Assembly: GCA_947495915.1 (NCBI GenBank) | Contig: CANMAW010000004.1 | Location: 1 to 64,000, forward strand | Direction: 5' to 3' | Length of the DNA stretch: 64,000 nucleotides | Source: Maribacter algarum (ex Lu et al. 2025) (nom. illeg.) | GTDB taxonomy: Bacteria; Bacteroidota; Bacteroidia; Flavobacteriales; Flavobacteriaceae | Shown: positions 9,022 through 18,088 of the stretch, one piece after another | How positions within the stretch are numbered: the first letter of the stretch is position 1 | Layout: each line of letters opens with the position of its first letter | Notes under the pieces: model-generated | Seen by the model: only the letters and a program-made list of their open reading frames with translations | The model's database searches: none | What the model was told of the DNA's origin: nothing | Position numbers and translations under genes: made by a program

Positions 9022-9552
9022 ATGCAATTAGAAATACTTGTCGAACAATTTAAAAAGAAAGATGTTAAGGCTTTTGAAGCGCTTTATGGCATGTATTCTG
9101 AAAACATTTGTGGTGTAATAAATACCATCGTAAAAGACGATGCTTTATCTCAAGAAATTTGCCAAGATGTTTTTATTAAAATCTGGAACAAATCAGATAC
9201 TTACAATAGCTCAAAAGGTCGTTTTTTTACATGGATATTAAACATAGCGCGTAATGCCGCTATCGATAAAGTGCGCTCTAAAGCCTATAAACAGGGGAAA
9301 AAGAACCTATCGGCAGATTACTTCGTAGGTATACTTGAAGCACCTGAAAAAGTAGAAACAACAGTTGACACTAAAGGACTTCGAAATATGGTCAAAAGCC
9401 TAAAAGCAAAGTGTATCGAAATTATCGAAATGCTTTATTTTAAAGGCATGACCCAAAAGGAAGCCGCTGAAGAATTAGAAATTCCGATCGGAACCGTAAA
9501 AACAAGAAACAGAAGTTGTATTTCGCAAATGCGTAAAAATATGAAACTGTAA
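9022..9552 (+). CDS. ECF-type RNA polymerase sigma factor
   Basis: This 176-residue sigma-70 family protein has region 2 at ~10-80 (YSENICGVINTIVKDDALSQEICQDVFIKIW and RFFTWILNIARNAAIDK) and region 4 at ~120-170 (IIEMLYFKGMTQKEAAEEL, then IPIGTVKTRNRSCISQMRK). Region 3 is missing, as in extracytoplasmic-function sigmas. The following gene, 2 bp downstream, is its membrane anti-sigma factor. It probably autoregulates the pair; the target promoter sequence is unknown. Confidence 0.93.
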   Translation: MQLEILVEQFKKKDVKAFEALYGMYSENICGVINTIVKDDALSQEICQDVFIKIWNKSDTYNSSKGRFFTWILNIARNAAIDKVRSKAYKQGKKNLSADYFVGILEAPEKVETTVDTKGLRNMVKSLKAKCIEIIEMLYFKGMTQKEAAEELEIPIGTVKTRNRSCISQMRKNMKL

Positions 9553-9554
9553 TA

Positions 9555-10349
9555 ATGAATGCCAAAGAATACATAGCGTCAGGAATGTTAGAGCTCTACG
9601 TAGCTGGGCAGCTTTCAGAAAAAGAAAATCTGGAAGTGTATGCTATGGCTCAAAAGCACCCTGAAGTATTGGCAGAAATTATTGAAATTGAAGCCGCAAT
9701 TTTAGCGTTATCTAAAAAAGTTTCTCCTGGTACTACTGGTTTTGAAAATATAAAGAGCAAAGCAGGAATTGTTACCGAGACGAAAGTTCGTGAATTACCG
9801 AAAAACAATACGAACTGGTCTGCCTATCTAGGCTGGGCTGCTTCTATTCTTTTTGCGATTGGTTTATTTTGGATGTATACTCAAAATCAAGACTTACAAT
9901 CACAAATCGATATTGTTCAAGAAGAAAAGATGCAGCTCGAACAACAAATTGCAGATTCTAATAACAGCCTAGAACAATCGGAAACCTTGTTACAAACAAT
10001 TCGAGATAAAAATATTGATGTGGTCGCCTTAGGCGGACAAGCAGTCTCCCCTACTTCGTATGCTAAAGCCTATTGGAATAAAGAAGAACAGAAAGTGTTC
10101 ATTGATGCTCAAGGTTTACCAGAGCCGCCAGACGGGTTTGTTTACCAAGTATGGTCGTTAAAATTAGAACCATTAACCCCTACAAGTCTAGGTTTACTTG
10201 AAGATTTTGCTAACGACGATAATAAGGTATTTACATTGAATAACGCTCATGCATCTGAGGCTTTCGGTATCACACTTGAACCAGCTGGCGGAAGCGAATC
10301 TCCGAATTTAGAGCAACTATATACCCTAGGTGCGGTTGCTACTTCATAA
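9555..10349 (+). CDS. RskA-type membrane anti-sigma factor
   Basis: A 264-residue protein. The N-terminal ~80 residues are a cytosolic zinc-finger-like anti-sigma domain without an obvious HxxxCxxC set (EYIASGMLELYVAGQLSEKE). There is one membrane segment at ~90-108 (YLGWAASILFAIGLFWMY), a short coiled coil (QEEKMQLEQQIADSNNSLEQ), then an RskA-type C-terminal domain in the periplasm containing AYWNKEEQKVFID and PPDGFVYQVW. It should hold the ECF sigma inactive until an envelope signal arrives. Gene order and 2-bp spacing support the pairing. Confidence 0.9.
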   Translation: MNAKEYIASGMLELYVAGQLSEKENLEVYAMAQKHPEVLAEIIEIEAAILALSKKVSPGTTGFENIKSKAGIVTETKVRELPKNNTNWSAYLGWAASILFAIGLFWMYTQNQDLQSQIDIVQEEKMQLEQQIADSNNSLEQSETLLQTIRDKNIDVVALGGQAVSPTSYAKAYWNKEEQKVFIDAQGLPEPPDGFVYQVWSLKLEPLTPTSLGLLEDFANDDNKVFTLNNAHASEAFGITLEPAGGSESPNLEQLYTLGAVATS

Positions 10350-10389
10350 ATCAATTTACATTTCATAAGAATCAAAAACAAGAATTAAT

Positions 10390-10938
10390 ATGCTCGAAAG
10401 TTTATTGTTCTTGATACTTATTTTTACCGGAGTCATCTTCCTAGTAATTTCATTACTGTTATTGGTCATTGGTATCGTTAAGAAAAACCCAAGAATAAGA
10501 AATGTTGGATTTGGAATTGGGTTTATCCCCCTGTTTTGTTTCGGACTAATCGCCATATATTATAAGGTGCTTTTGCCGGCGAGTCATGAAAATCAAATGG
10601 AAGATTTTGCAGGTATTTATACCTTAACTGAAGAAGGCTATCATAGGTTGCAAATCGATTCTACAGAAACACCAATGCCAGTATTGGTGCTATATGATAA
10701 CGGCACTTATGAACTTGATGGGATACCGCAATTAAAACTAAAATCAACGGGAACTTGGCAAACTGGTAGAATTGATGGAATGTTTGAATTTGAAGCAACA
10801 AACGGTACTTCTTATGCAATGCCTCGTGGAAGTGGGTCTACTGCGGCGATGTCATTTGATTTTTATAATGACACAAAGGGTCATACCAATGACCAAAAAG
10901 TCATATTTGTGAAAACTCAATCTTCTCAATTCGAATGA
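10390..10938 (+). CDS. hypothetical membrane protein
   Basis: A 182-residue protein with two N-terminal membrane segments (residues ~3-28 and ~36-55), then a soluble ~125-residue domain with MEDFAGIYTLTEEGYHRLQI, LVLYDNGTYELDG and STGTWQTGRIDGMFEFE. The second half looks like a lipocalin-like beta-barrel (G-x-Y/W strands), which is inference only. The 3' end overlaps the MepB gene by 4 nt (ATGA), so the two are translationally coupled. I do not recognise the family. Confidence 0.7.
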   Translation: MLESLLFLILIFTGVIFLVISLLLLVIGIVKKNPRIRNVGFGIGFIPLFCFGLIAIYYKVLLPASHENQMEDFAGIYTLTEEGYHRLQIDSTETPMPVLVLYDNGTYELDGIPQLKLKSTGTWQTGRIDGMFEFEATNGTSYAMPRGSGSTAAMSFDFYNDTKGHTNDQKVIFVKTQSSQFE

Positions 10939-11435
10939 ATAATCTTTTAACTCAAATCTTAAAAAAGGTATACCTTCCTTGTAATTTAGTACTATCCGAC
11001 TTTCAGAATGAATTAGAAAGCCAAGAATATGATGCCTGTCAGTTCCGATTAAACGAACTTCGTATTATTAATAGAAGGGCTAAAGTAACACCAAAAAAAG
11101 TGGGGCAATTTGTGACCTTCTGGAAACGGTCTGAAAATGGACCAATTGCTCCATACCATGAATCAGATGCTTTTGACTTTTTCGTCGTAAACGTTCAAAC
11201 AATAACGCACTTCGGGCAATTCGTATTTCCGAAATCAATTTTGATTCAAAAAGGCATACTCGCTACGGATAAGAAAGAAGGAAAACGAGCATTTCGAGTA
11301 TACCCGAGTTGGGATATTGCACAAAACAAACAGGCACAACGAAGTCAAAAATGGCAATTGAATTATTTTTTTGAAATCAATGCTAACATAGATCGAAAAA
11401 AAGTACTAAAGTTGTACCAAACAACATCGATATAA
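10935..11435 (+). CDS. MepB family protein
   Basis: A 166-residue cytoplasmic protein with the features of the MepB family: CQFRLNELRIINRRAKVTPKK near residue 35, the VGQFVTFWKRSENGPIAPY segment, FVVNVQTITHFGQFVFPK, ILIQKGILAT, and AFRVYPSWD near the end. MepB is known mainly as an accessory gene near mepR/mepA in Staphylococcus and has no settled biochemical role. It overlaps the upstream membrane-protein gene by 4 nt. Confidence 0.85.
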   Translation: MNNLLTQILKKVYLPCNLVLSDFQNELESQEYDACQFRLNELRIINRRAKVTPKKVGQFVTFWKRSENGPIAPYHESDAFDFFVVNVQTITHFGQFVFPKSILIQKGILATDKKEGKRAFRVYPSWDIAQNKQAQRSQKWQLNYFFEINANIDRKKVLKLYQTTSI

Positions 11436-11458
11436 ATAAAAGTAAATTCCTAATAAAA

Positions 11459-11755
11459 ATGAATACTGATAAACTTACAATTGTAGCTAAAATTTGGGCT
11501 AAAGAAGGGCAAAGCGAATTGGTTAAAGAACAATTATTGAACCTTATAGCCACCACCAAAACCGAAGAAGGCTGTATCGATTATGATTTACATCAAGATA
11601 ATGAAGATGAACATGTCTTTTTGTTCTTTGAAAACTGGACCACGCGCGAACTCTGGCAAAAGCATTTAGATAATGATCATATAGCTGCATTTAAAGTAGC
11701 CACAGAAGATGCCATTGAAAAAACAGAGATGCATGAAATGCAGCAAATTGGTTAA
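11459..11755 (+). CDS. ABM-domain putative quinol monooxygenase
   Basis: A 98-residue protein of the antibiotic-biosynthesis-monooxygenase / YgiN family: TIVAKIWAKEGQSELVKEQL at the start, TTKTEEGCIDYDLHQDNEDE in the middle, FLFFENWTTRELWQKHLDNDH and the C-terminal helix. These ferredoxin-like dimers oxidise quinols or similar compounds without cofactor; some members have other roles. Twenty-three bp separate it from the MepB gene. A terminator follows. Confidence 0.88.
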   Translation: MNTDKLTIVAKIWAKEGQSELVKEQLLNLIATTKTEEGCIDYDLHQDNEDEHVFLFFENWTTRELWQKHLDNDHIAAFKVATEDAIEKTEMHEMQQIG

Positions 11756-11817
11756 TCGATAATCTGTCAATTATTCTTTTTTTTTGCATAACAACGATTA
11801 TAGCGAGGTTAAAATAC

Positions 11818-11853
11818 AAAACCCTGCAGGCAACAACAAGCCTACAGGGTTTA
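11818..11853. terminator. bidirectional terminator
   Basis: AAAACCCTGCAGGC and GCCTACAGGGTTT form a 12- to 13-bp stem with one G-U pair and an 8-nt loop between convergent genes. The minus-strand side has the better T-rich tail, so it mainly serves the TPR gene whose stop is at 11876 or read-through from the quinol monooxygenase. Confidence 0.7.
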
Positions 11854-11875
11854 CAAAAACAACCAAAAACTTACT

Positions 11876-13153
11876 TTATAGTGTTGCTAAAAGTTGTGGG
11901 AATGAAGGTCCTAATTCAAAAGAAGCATCTTCCAATTCTTTCTTTAAATCTTTTACTTCTTCTTTTGCACCAGCTGCTTTGTAAATGGTTGCCATGTGAT
12001 ATAGCGCCTCTGGTTCATAAGTTTTACCTTCAACAAAATTTTTCATAACATCCATGGCCTTATTTAACTCATTATTTTTTAGATAAGCATAGGCCAATAA
12101 ATCATAAGATTCAGGTGTTGCCCTATTATTAACCTCTTGTTTTGCTAAGGCCACTGCTTTTTCAAATTGCTGGGTTTCCTCTAAATACATTTTTATCGTA
12201 TATCCATTATACATAGCTCCATAAGCTTCATTCTGAACTTTATTATAATAAGCATCAAAATATTTACTTTTCTGCTTATCATTATTCATGAACTCCGCTA
12301 TTTCTGCTTTTAGAATTTGATAATCAGGGGTTTGATCTGAAGCAGTAACACTATCCATAATACGTAGTGCTTCTTTGCCATTTTTTTCGTGTGAAAAAAC
12401 AATCCATGCAATACCTTTTTTAGCATAGCTATTACGCTCATCAAGTTGTAGCGCCTTTAAATAATGTTGATATGATTCTTGAATTCTTCCGGCATGACCG
12501 TAGTAATCAGCCAAATTGGTGTATGCCCAAACTTTCAGTGCGTCATTTGATGTAGCATCTGCTTTGAATTTAGCACGTTCCATATGTAGAATTGCACTAT
12601 CTAAATCTCCTTTGTAATCACTCCACTTTGAAGCACGAATCAAGTATTCAAAATCATTATCATTACGTATTTCATTCAAAAAACTTTCAGCAACTTGATA
12701 ATTACCCAATTCCATATGAATATCAAACAATAGTGCCTTAGAGGCTTGTAATCCGCCTCCTATTTTATGAGCTTTTTCAGCCCAATAAAGTGCTCCTTTG
12801 AATCGGTGTTGTGAGATGTAGTTTCGTGCCAATGCCCGATAGTAATCTGTTTTGCCTACAGCAGCAATATCTGCGGCTTTTTTCAATGCTTGTTCAGCCT
12901 TTTTCAAATAAGCAATTTCACCTGTTTCTGCAAAATAACGGGTATACTCACCCCCAGAAATACCTAAGCTTGTGAGCTGCATACTATCTGGTTTTATTTT
13001 AGAATTCCACAATTCAAAATATTTGGAAGTAAGCTTTGCTGGTTTTGTAGTAAGAAATTGTTCATAATCTGTGCTACTGGTAATCTCTTTTTCTACTTTG
13101 GAAGCACAGGAAGCTAATAACAAAACAGCAATAAAGGGTAGTAAATTTTTCAT
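11876..13153 (-). CDS. TPR-repeat lipoprotein
   Basis: A 425-residue protein with a lipoprotein signal (LLPFIAVLLLASC, Cys16). The rest is helical with many tetratricopeptide-type repeats, for example YLKKAEQALKKAADIAAVGK, GALYWAEKAHKIGG, AILHMERAKF, SYQHYLKALQLDERNSYAKK, AVALAKQEVNN and KAMDVMKNFVEGK. TPR domains form protein-binding scaffolds; here it would act on the periplasmic side of a membrane. It is 85 bp downstream of the calcium-loop lipoprotein gene, in the same direction as the DUF4331 gene, so the three may be one unit. The partner is unknown. Confidence 0.85.
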   Translation of the reverse strand: MKNLLPFIAVLLLASCASKVEKEITSSTDYEQFLTTKPAKLTSKYFELWNSKIKPDSMQLTSLGISGGEYTRYFAETGEIAYLKKAEQALKKAADIAAVGKTDYYRALARNYISQHRFKGALYWAEKAHKIGGGLQASKALLFDIHMELGNYQVAESFLNEIRNDNDFEYLIRASKWSDYKGDLDSAILHMERAKFKADATSNDALKVWAYTNLADYYGHAGRIQESYQHYLKALQLDERNSYAKKGIAWIVFSHEKNGKEALRIMDSVTASDQTPDYQILKAEIAEFMNNDKQKSKYFDAYYNKVQNEAYGAMYNGYTIKMYLEETQQFEKAVALAKQEVNNRATPESYDLLAYAYLKNNELNKAMDVMKNFVEGKTYEPEALYHMATIYKAAGAKEEVKDLKKELEDASFELGPSFPQLLATL

Positions 13154-13238
13154 GAGGTTGTCTTTTTAAATTCTTTAAAATAAGGGAGGGAAATTAATCC
13201 CCTCCCCCACAAACTCTCTCTTTCATAGCAATTAGAGT

Positions 13239-14021
13239 TTATTCTGGACTACCTAAATATGGAAATGCAGTACTAATATCAGCTGTAAGTCCGACCCCAT
13301 CAGAAGTTAATCTTGGTAAATCTTGAACGCCATCTCCATCAACATCTTGACCACTAAAACGATCACCTTCCATACCTCCGAAAAGCAAAATCAGCGACAC
13401 ATCAATAACATCATCAGCAGGGGTTCTACCCGTTAATGCAACCTCATCTCCATCTGGAACCAAAATACGCCCATCATTATCTGCATCTTCACCAGGGTTG
13501 AAGTATGTCGTTGGAGCGTCAGGTGCAACATCTAAAGCATCAGCAGCTAGTACTGTAGTTAAGGTCGTTGCATCAAGATTTAAAATATTGTTCTCATAGT
13601 TTACATCTGCTGGGTCTAAACCTAACAATTCGGCATACACATCGTGATACTGCTCTAAACGCGCTTCAAAACCCGCTTGAAAAACGGCTACCATTTCTGA
13701 AGGAACCGTAACGTTGTGTGCATCTTTCACACTAGCTTCTCCATCCATATCAACACTAAGAACTGTATTAATACCAGGTCTTCCCATATGGTCAACTTGT
13801 GCATAGGTCCCTGTAAAATCAGGATTCATCATTTCCTCAGGACAAGCGTCACAAGAACCACCACAATCCACACCAGTTTCATCACCATTCATGATTCCAT
13901 CAGAACAAGTGGCCATTGCCACAGGATCAACAATAGGTGCATTATCGTCATCAGAACACGAAGCCATCAAAGCCAAACCGCCCAAAAGCATTATTGAATA
14001 TTTAATTGAATATAATTTCAT
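13239..14021 (-). CDS. lipoprotein with Cys-rich knot and calcium-loop motifs
   Basis: A 260-residue lipoprotein (GGLALMASCSDDD, Cys22). After the lipobox comes CSDGIMNGDETGVDCGGSC followed by DAC, a disulfide-rich motif common in secreted Bacteroidota proteins. The mature part has Asp-rich loops resembling EF-hand or thrombospondin-3 calcium sites (DADNDGRILVPDGDE and DVDGDGVQD). No enzyme domain is recognised. It lies 27 bp downstream of the DUF4331 gene and is likely its partner. Surface-exposed calcium-binding accessory protein is an inference. Confidence 0.75.
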   Translation of the reverse strand: MKLYSIKYSIMLLGGLALMASCSDDDNAPIVDPVAMATCSDGIMNGDETGVDCGGSCDACPEEMMNPDFTGTYAQVDHMGRPGINTVLSVDMDGEASVKDAHNVTVPSEMVAVFQAGFEARLEQYHDVYAELLGLDPADVNYENNILNLDATTLTTVLAADALDVAPDAPTTYFNPGEDADNDGRILVPDGDEVALTGRTPADDVIDVSLILLFGGMEGDRFSGQDVDGDGVQDLPRLTSDGVGLTADISTAFPYLGSPE

Positions 14022-14048
14022 AGTTGTATTTTTTAATAAGTTTGACTT

Positions 14049-14729
14049 TTATTGTTTTTTGTTAGATGTGACCCATGTTTTATAAACAGGAATACCCAAT
14101 GCGTTTGTTCCTGTTGGAACACCCAACATAGCGTTCGGAATTTCTACCACAATTGACATCGTATTTGCACCGTCAAAAGTATCTTCAGCTTCTTCAACCG
14201 GTTTAAAACCTTCTGGAGCCATACCACCGATTACGGCATTAAACTGAAAAAAATCAAAGAAAAAAGGATCTTGTCTTGGTCCTGCAAAAAGTTTCACACC
14301 GTTAGTGGTTGTTTCGGTGATTGCCTCCGTAGTTGAAATTTCAACACTACCTAAAGGTGAATCAACCAACACTTCACTATTCAAACCCACTTGTAATGGT
14401 GTAACAGGTCCGAAAAAGTACATTCTACCATCACGAGGAATAGCTTGTATGACCAAGTCTTCTACCAAATCACCATCAGTATCAATATTGATCTCTGTTA
14501 GCACATCTTCTTCAAAAGTACCATAAGCTAAATCAGGTAAAACATTCGATTGAAGATCAACAACAAATACCGTGTTATCAGAACCTTCTTCAGGCTCAAA
14601 AGCAAAATAGTCTGCAATATCAGCCGAAGTTCCCATAGAACTAGGTGCATCAATGTGATCTGCAGCAATAAGGATAATACCAACTATTGCAGGAACCGCA
14701 AAAGCTAAAATTTTGTTTGATCGTTTCAT
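14049..14729 (-). CDS. DUF4331 family protein
   Basis: A 226-residue exported protein (signal peptide ILAFAVPAIVGIILIAADH) whose mature start DHIDAPSSMGTSADIADYFAF is the DUF4331 hallmark, usually written as SHREAP...DxxDxYAF. Later motifs include TVFVVDLQSN, VKLFAGPRQDPFFFD and SIVVEIPNAML. Family members are often ~250-500 residues, so this is a short version. The function is unknown. The family occurs in secreted gene clusters, and here it leads a three-gene minus-strand group with two lipoproteins. Confidence 0.88.
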   Translation of the reverse strand: MKRSNKILAFAVPAIVGIILIAADHIDAPSSMGTSADIADYFAFEPEEGSDNTVFVVDLQSNVLPDLAYGTFEEDVLTEINIDTDGDLVEDLVIQAIPRDGRMYFFGPVTPLQVGLNSEVLVDSPLGSVEISTTEAITETTTNGVKLFAGPRQDPFFFDFFQFNAVIGGMAPEGFKPVEEAEDTFDGANTMSIVVEIPNAMLGVPTGTNALGIPVYKTWVTSNKKQ

Positions 14730-14879
14730 TGTTATTTATTTTTTATAAGAATTAAAATCACCCTTACCTACGGCAGTATATCGATAGGGTTTGCTTTTAG
14801 TCTGTTAAATAAATGTTAATAGAATAAAACGGTAAAAAACTATGAGGTGTTGGGTATATTGAAATTGAAAACCTTCTAC

Positions 14880-15758
14880 TTAGGACAACGAATTTCTAAA
14901 GGCATTTGGAGAAACGCCAACGTAACGTTTGAAATATTTTACAAAATAGGAGTCATCAGAAAACCCTAATTGAAATGCTATTTCTTGAATTTGCAAGGCC
15001 GTGAATTTTAGAAGTCGCTTTGCTTGAAGAATAATACGTTCTGTGATTACTTCTGAAGGCGATTTGCTAACCACATGCTTCACTATGGTTGCTAAAGTCT
15101 TAGAAGAAACGTTGAGTAATTCAGCATAGGTATGTACAGATAAGTTCTTGAAGTAATTTTCTTCTAACAGTTCTTTAAACTTATAAAACTGTATTTCATA
15201 ATTGTCGGTTAGTGCTATGTTTTTACCACCACCTGTATGATGTAACCGCTCCAATACAATCAACAAAGATTTTAATAAAAACCTGATTACATCTTCATTA
15301 CCAAAAGCCTCACGATTTTGTAACTCTTGCTGCATTAAATTTATATAAGATGAGGCTAGGGTGCTATTGGGTTGATTTAGTAAGTAAATGGGGTTTTGTG
15401 CCGAGTTAAACAAATGATACTTTAAAAAAATATCTACCTCTGCATGCATAAAAAAGCTTTCATTGAAATGAATTAAACGCCCTTGCACTTTTAAATTTTT
15501 ATCAAAAGCATGTATTTGATCTTTGTTTATAAAAAGTAAGGTGTTCTTTTTGATGTCATAACATGTAAAGTCAACAGTATGCGTTCCTCCTTCATCATAA
15601 AACCAAATGATTTGATAGTAACTATGTGAATGCGGAATAGCCGCCTTTTCTACATTCTTGTGCCGGTATTCTTTTAAATCATAAATCTCAAACTGCATTT
15701 TCTCAGGGTGAGATTTATGCAGATGATACTGTTCTATGTTTGACTTACTTTTCTTCAT
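14880..15758 (-). CDS. AraC family transcriptional regulator
   Basis: A 292-residue protein. The N-terminal cupin-like sensing domain has HSHSYYQIIWFYDEGG (residues ~40-55) and KKNTLLFINKDQIHAFD. The C-terminal ~100 residues hold two helix-turn-helix motifs: VHTYAELLNVSSKTLATIVK, and LQIQEIAFQLGFSDDSYFVK then YFKRYVGVSPNAFR. It is the last gene of a minus-strand group behind the SDR, AhpD-like and amine oxidase genes (39 bp after the oxidase), and likely controls them. The inducer is unknown. Confidence 0.92.
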   Translation of the reverse strand: MKKSKSNIEQYHLHKSHPEKMQFEIYDLKEYRHKNVEKAAIPHSHSYYQIIWFYDEGGTHTVDFTCYDIKKNTLLFINKDQIHAFDKNLKVQGRLIHFNESFFMHAEVDIFLKYHLFNSAQNPIYLLNQPNSTLASSYINLMQQELQNREAFGNEDVIRFLLKSLLIVLERLHHTGGGKNIALTDNYEIQFYKFKELLEENYFKNLSVHTYAELLNVSSKTLATIVKHVVSKSPSEVITERIILQAKRLLKFTALQIQEIAFQLGFSDDSYFVKYFKRYVGVSPNAFRNSLS

Positions 15759-15797
15759 GATAAAAATTCATACCTATTTAGTCGTAAATCAGGTAAT

Positions 15798-16841
15798 TCA
15801 TTGCATTACTTTGGCTGCTGCCATCATTCCACTATAAATGGCACCATCCATATAACCTCCATATTTTGAAGAAGTTTCAGCCCCTGAAAATATCAATTTG
15901 TCATTTAAATAGGTCTTATGAAACAAGGGGTTACCATACGACGGACTCATATACACAGATTTAATAGACTCACAAGAGGTATTCCAATCTTGCGACCAAT
16001 CTTTTTCTTCATACGACACATAATCTGAAATTTCTGTTCCCAAATATTTCTTTAGATATTCTAAAATGCGTTGTTTACGTTCTTTCGCTGAATAATCACG
16101 TAAGCCTTCATTTACAAAACCCATTAAAGCATAGGTTTCATCTTTAGCATCACTATGATCATAGAGTTCAGTAACCGCCCCGACCTGACCAATTACCATA
16201 CCTGATAAATTTCTACCCCTCCAGAAAGGAGTCTTAAAAGTTAAACCAACCTTTATGGCATTACTCATCCAAGTGTGAGTTGCATGCATAACCTTTATTA
16301 TTGATTCAGGTAGCTCAGGTTTAAATGCTAATCGTGTGGCAATTTTAGGGGGAATGGTCAGAATAACTTTCTGCCCCTTAACTTTTCCTTTTGATGTTTG
16401 AACAACTACAAGATTTTCTTCCGCAACAATTGAAGAAACTATCGTATTCGTATGAATCTTATGTTCTAATGACTCCGCAAGTACTTGAATCATTTTTTGC
16501 GATCCTCCTGCAATTCGAAAAGCCGTCGGCGCATTGGGGTCACTTTCAAAATAGTGCTCTGGTGCCATAGTACTGTACACCAGAACACTTTTTCCTTTGC
16601 TATACTGCTTAAATTTCTGAAGATCTAATTCATTTAACAACTGTAAAACCTCTTCATGATGTGTTTGAAACCAAGTCGCCCCAAAATCAATTCCATTAGT
16701 GGTGCAAATACGCCCACCTATGCGATCTCGTGATTCGAGAATCACGACATCGGTTTCTCCTTTTTTAACAAGTTGGTGCGCAGCGGTAAGACCCGACAAA
16801 CCAGCACCTACAATAATATATTTTGAGACTATCTCTTTCAT
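15798..16841 (-). CDS. FAD-dependent flavin monoamine oxidase family protein
   Basis: A 347-residue flavoprotein. The N-terminal dinucleotide motif IIVGAGLSGLTAAHQL is followed by the acidic end of the second strand (VVILESRDRIGGRI), both diagnostic of the amine oxidase family. GATWFQTHHEEV, VILTIPPKIATRL and the C-terminal FSGAETSSKYGGYMDGAI (FAD-binding) are also present. It should oxidise an amine or related substrate with O2 and make H2O2. It starts 3 bp after the AhpD-like gene, so they are coupled. The substrate is not predictable. Confidence 0.9.
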   Translation of the reverse strand: MKEIVSKYIIVGAGLSGLTAAHQLVKKGETDVVILESRDRIGGRICTTNGIDFGATWFQTHHEEVLQLLNELDLQKFKQYSKGKSVLVYSTMAPEHYFESDPNAPTAFRIAGGSQKMIQVLAESLEHKIHTNTIVSSIVAEENLVVVQTSKGKVKGQKVILTIPPKIATRLAFKPELPESIIKVMHATHTWMSNAIKVGLTFKTPFWRGRNLSGMVIGQVGAVTELYDHSDAKDETYALMGFVNEGLRDYSAKERKQRILEYLKKYLGTEISDYVSYEEKDWSQDWNTSCESIKSVYMSPSYGNPLFHKTYLNDKLIFSGAETSSKYGGYMDGAIYSGMMAAAKVMQ

Positions 16842-16844
16842 AAC

Positions 16845-17144
16845 CTAGATCAAATGAGTACCATGAACAACAGCAGCTCCGGCACGTAAAGCAGCCGCTA
16901 CAAAAGTTACCTCTGCCAATTCTTCAGGTGTTGCTCCTGCTTTAATTGCTTGCTCTTTATGTATTTCTAAACAATATGGACATTGTGTTGTTAAAGCTAC
17001 GGCTATTGCCATTAATTCTTTATATTTTTTCGGAATTGCCCCATCTGCTAATGCGGCAGAATCTAAAGCTTGAAAAGATTTCATGGCGGCTGAAGCATTT
17101 TTACCCAAGTCACCAAGCTTTTTCATATTCGACATATCATACAT
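16845..17144 (-). CDS. carboxymuconolactone decarboxylase / AhpD-like protein
   Basis: A 99-residue helical protein with the AhpD active-site motif CPYCLEIHKEQAIKAG (CxxC plus His, residues ~56-71). The rest (YKELMAIAVALTTQ, ELAEVTFVAAALRAGAAVVH) matches the carboxymuconolactone decarboxylase superfamily. With the CxxC it more likely acts as a thiol peroxidase/disulfide protein than a decarboxylase. Its placement just before an H2O2-producing oxidase fits local peroxide removal, which is inference. Confidence 0.9.
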   Translation of the reverse strand: MYDMSNMKKLGDLGKNASAAMKSFQALDSAALADGAIPKKYKELMAIAVALTTQCPYCLEIHKEQAIKAGATPEELAEVTFVAAALRAGAAVVHGTHLI

Positions 17145-17201
17145 ACTCCATTCTTTTTAAAAGTTAATAATGTTTCCTAACAAATTACTCTAATCGCTAT
17201 G

Positions 17202-17951
17202 CTAATTTCTGCCTGACATTACACCACCATCAGTATCCCAAATAGCTCCGGTAACCCAAGAAGCCTCATCTGATAATAAGAAACTTATGGTATTCGCAAC
17301 ATCTTGTGGCGTGCCATACCTTCCGATCGGATGAAATCCATGAAAACCTTGTAATGCTTCATGCGCTTCACTTTTACCTCCGAAAACAGCATCATATACT
17401 GGGGTTTCAACCACTGCAGGTGAAACTGCATTTACGCGAATATTTTGATCAGCTAATTCCATTGCTAAATGTTGTGTTAAAGAATGTAACCCCGCCTTTT
17501 GCATTGAATAAGCCGATGATGGTGTAGCTTTAACTGCTTGTTTAGCCCACATAGAACCAACATTTACAATAGCACCACCTTTTGTTGCAGCCATTTTCTT
17601 AGCAGCAGTCTGAGTGATAAAAAAGAATCCTCTGTTTAAGTTCATATAAGAATCATAATCTGCAACGGTATGATCTAAAAATGGTTTTGGTCCGAAAATA
17701 CCTGATGCATTCACTAGATAATCAAGATTGTCCCAAGCATTTATAGTATTGTTCAAATGTTGAATTTGTTCATGATTAGTTATATCTACTTGGTGTGTGA
17801 TTACAACTCCTTCTGCATCGTTTTTAAAAGTTGCTAGTTTTTGGCTATTAGTTCCAACGACATGAACTTCTACACCTTGATTCAATAATTTCTCTGCGGT
17901 TGCTTTGCCAATACCACTACTTCCTCCGATAATTAATGCACGCTTACTCAT
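17202..17951 (-). CDS. SDR family oxidoreductase
   Basis: A 249-residue classical short-chain dehydrogenase. It has the nucleotide motif GGSSGIGKA at ~9-17, NASGI near 82 (NNAG equivalent), catalytic Ser in VNVGSMW, the catalytic YSMQK pair near 155, and a C-terminal [16 protein letters not shown]. It reduces or oxidises a carbonyl/alcohol with NAD(P). It is first in the minus-strand unit with the AhpD-like, amine oxidase and AraC genes, perhaps handling the aldehyde made by the oxidase. Confidence 0.93.
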   Translation of the reverse strand: MSKRALIIGGSSGIGKATAEKLLNQGVEVHVVGTNSQKLATFKNDAEGVVITHQVDITNHEQIQHLNNTINAWDNLDYLVNASGIFGPKPFLDHTVADYDSYMNLNRGFFFITQTAAKKMAATKGGAIVNVGSMWAKQAVKATPSSAYSMQKAGLHSLTQHLAMELADQNIRVNAVSPAVVETPVYDAVFGGKSEAHEALQGFHGFHPIGRYGTPQDVANTISFLLSDEASWVTGAIWDTDGGVMSGRN

Positions 17952-18088
17952 AATATCAATTTTTTATGTTAGAATTTATACCAGACAAAGGTATTTTGAT
18001 ACCCAATGAAATAATTGTGCATATAAGAAAATGAATGGTAATTATAAGAAGTTAGACTTTTTCTCTTTGCTTTTCAGTTATTTTTACG

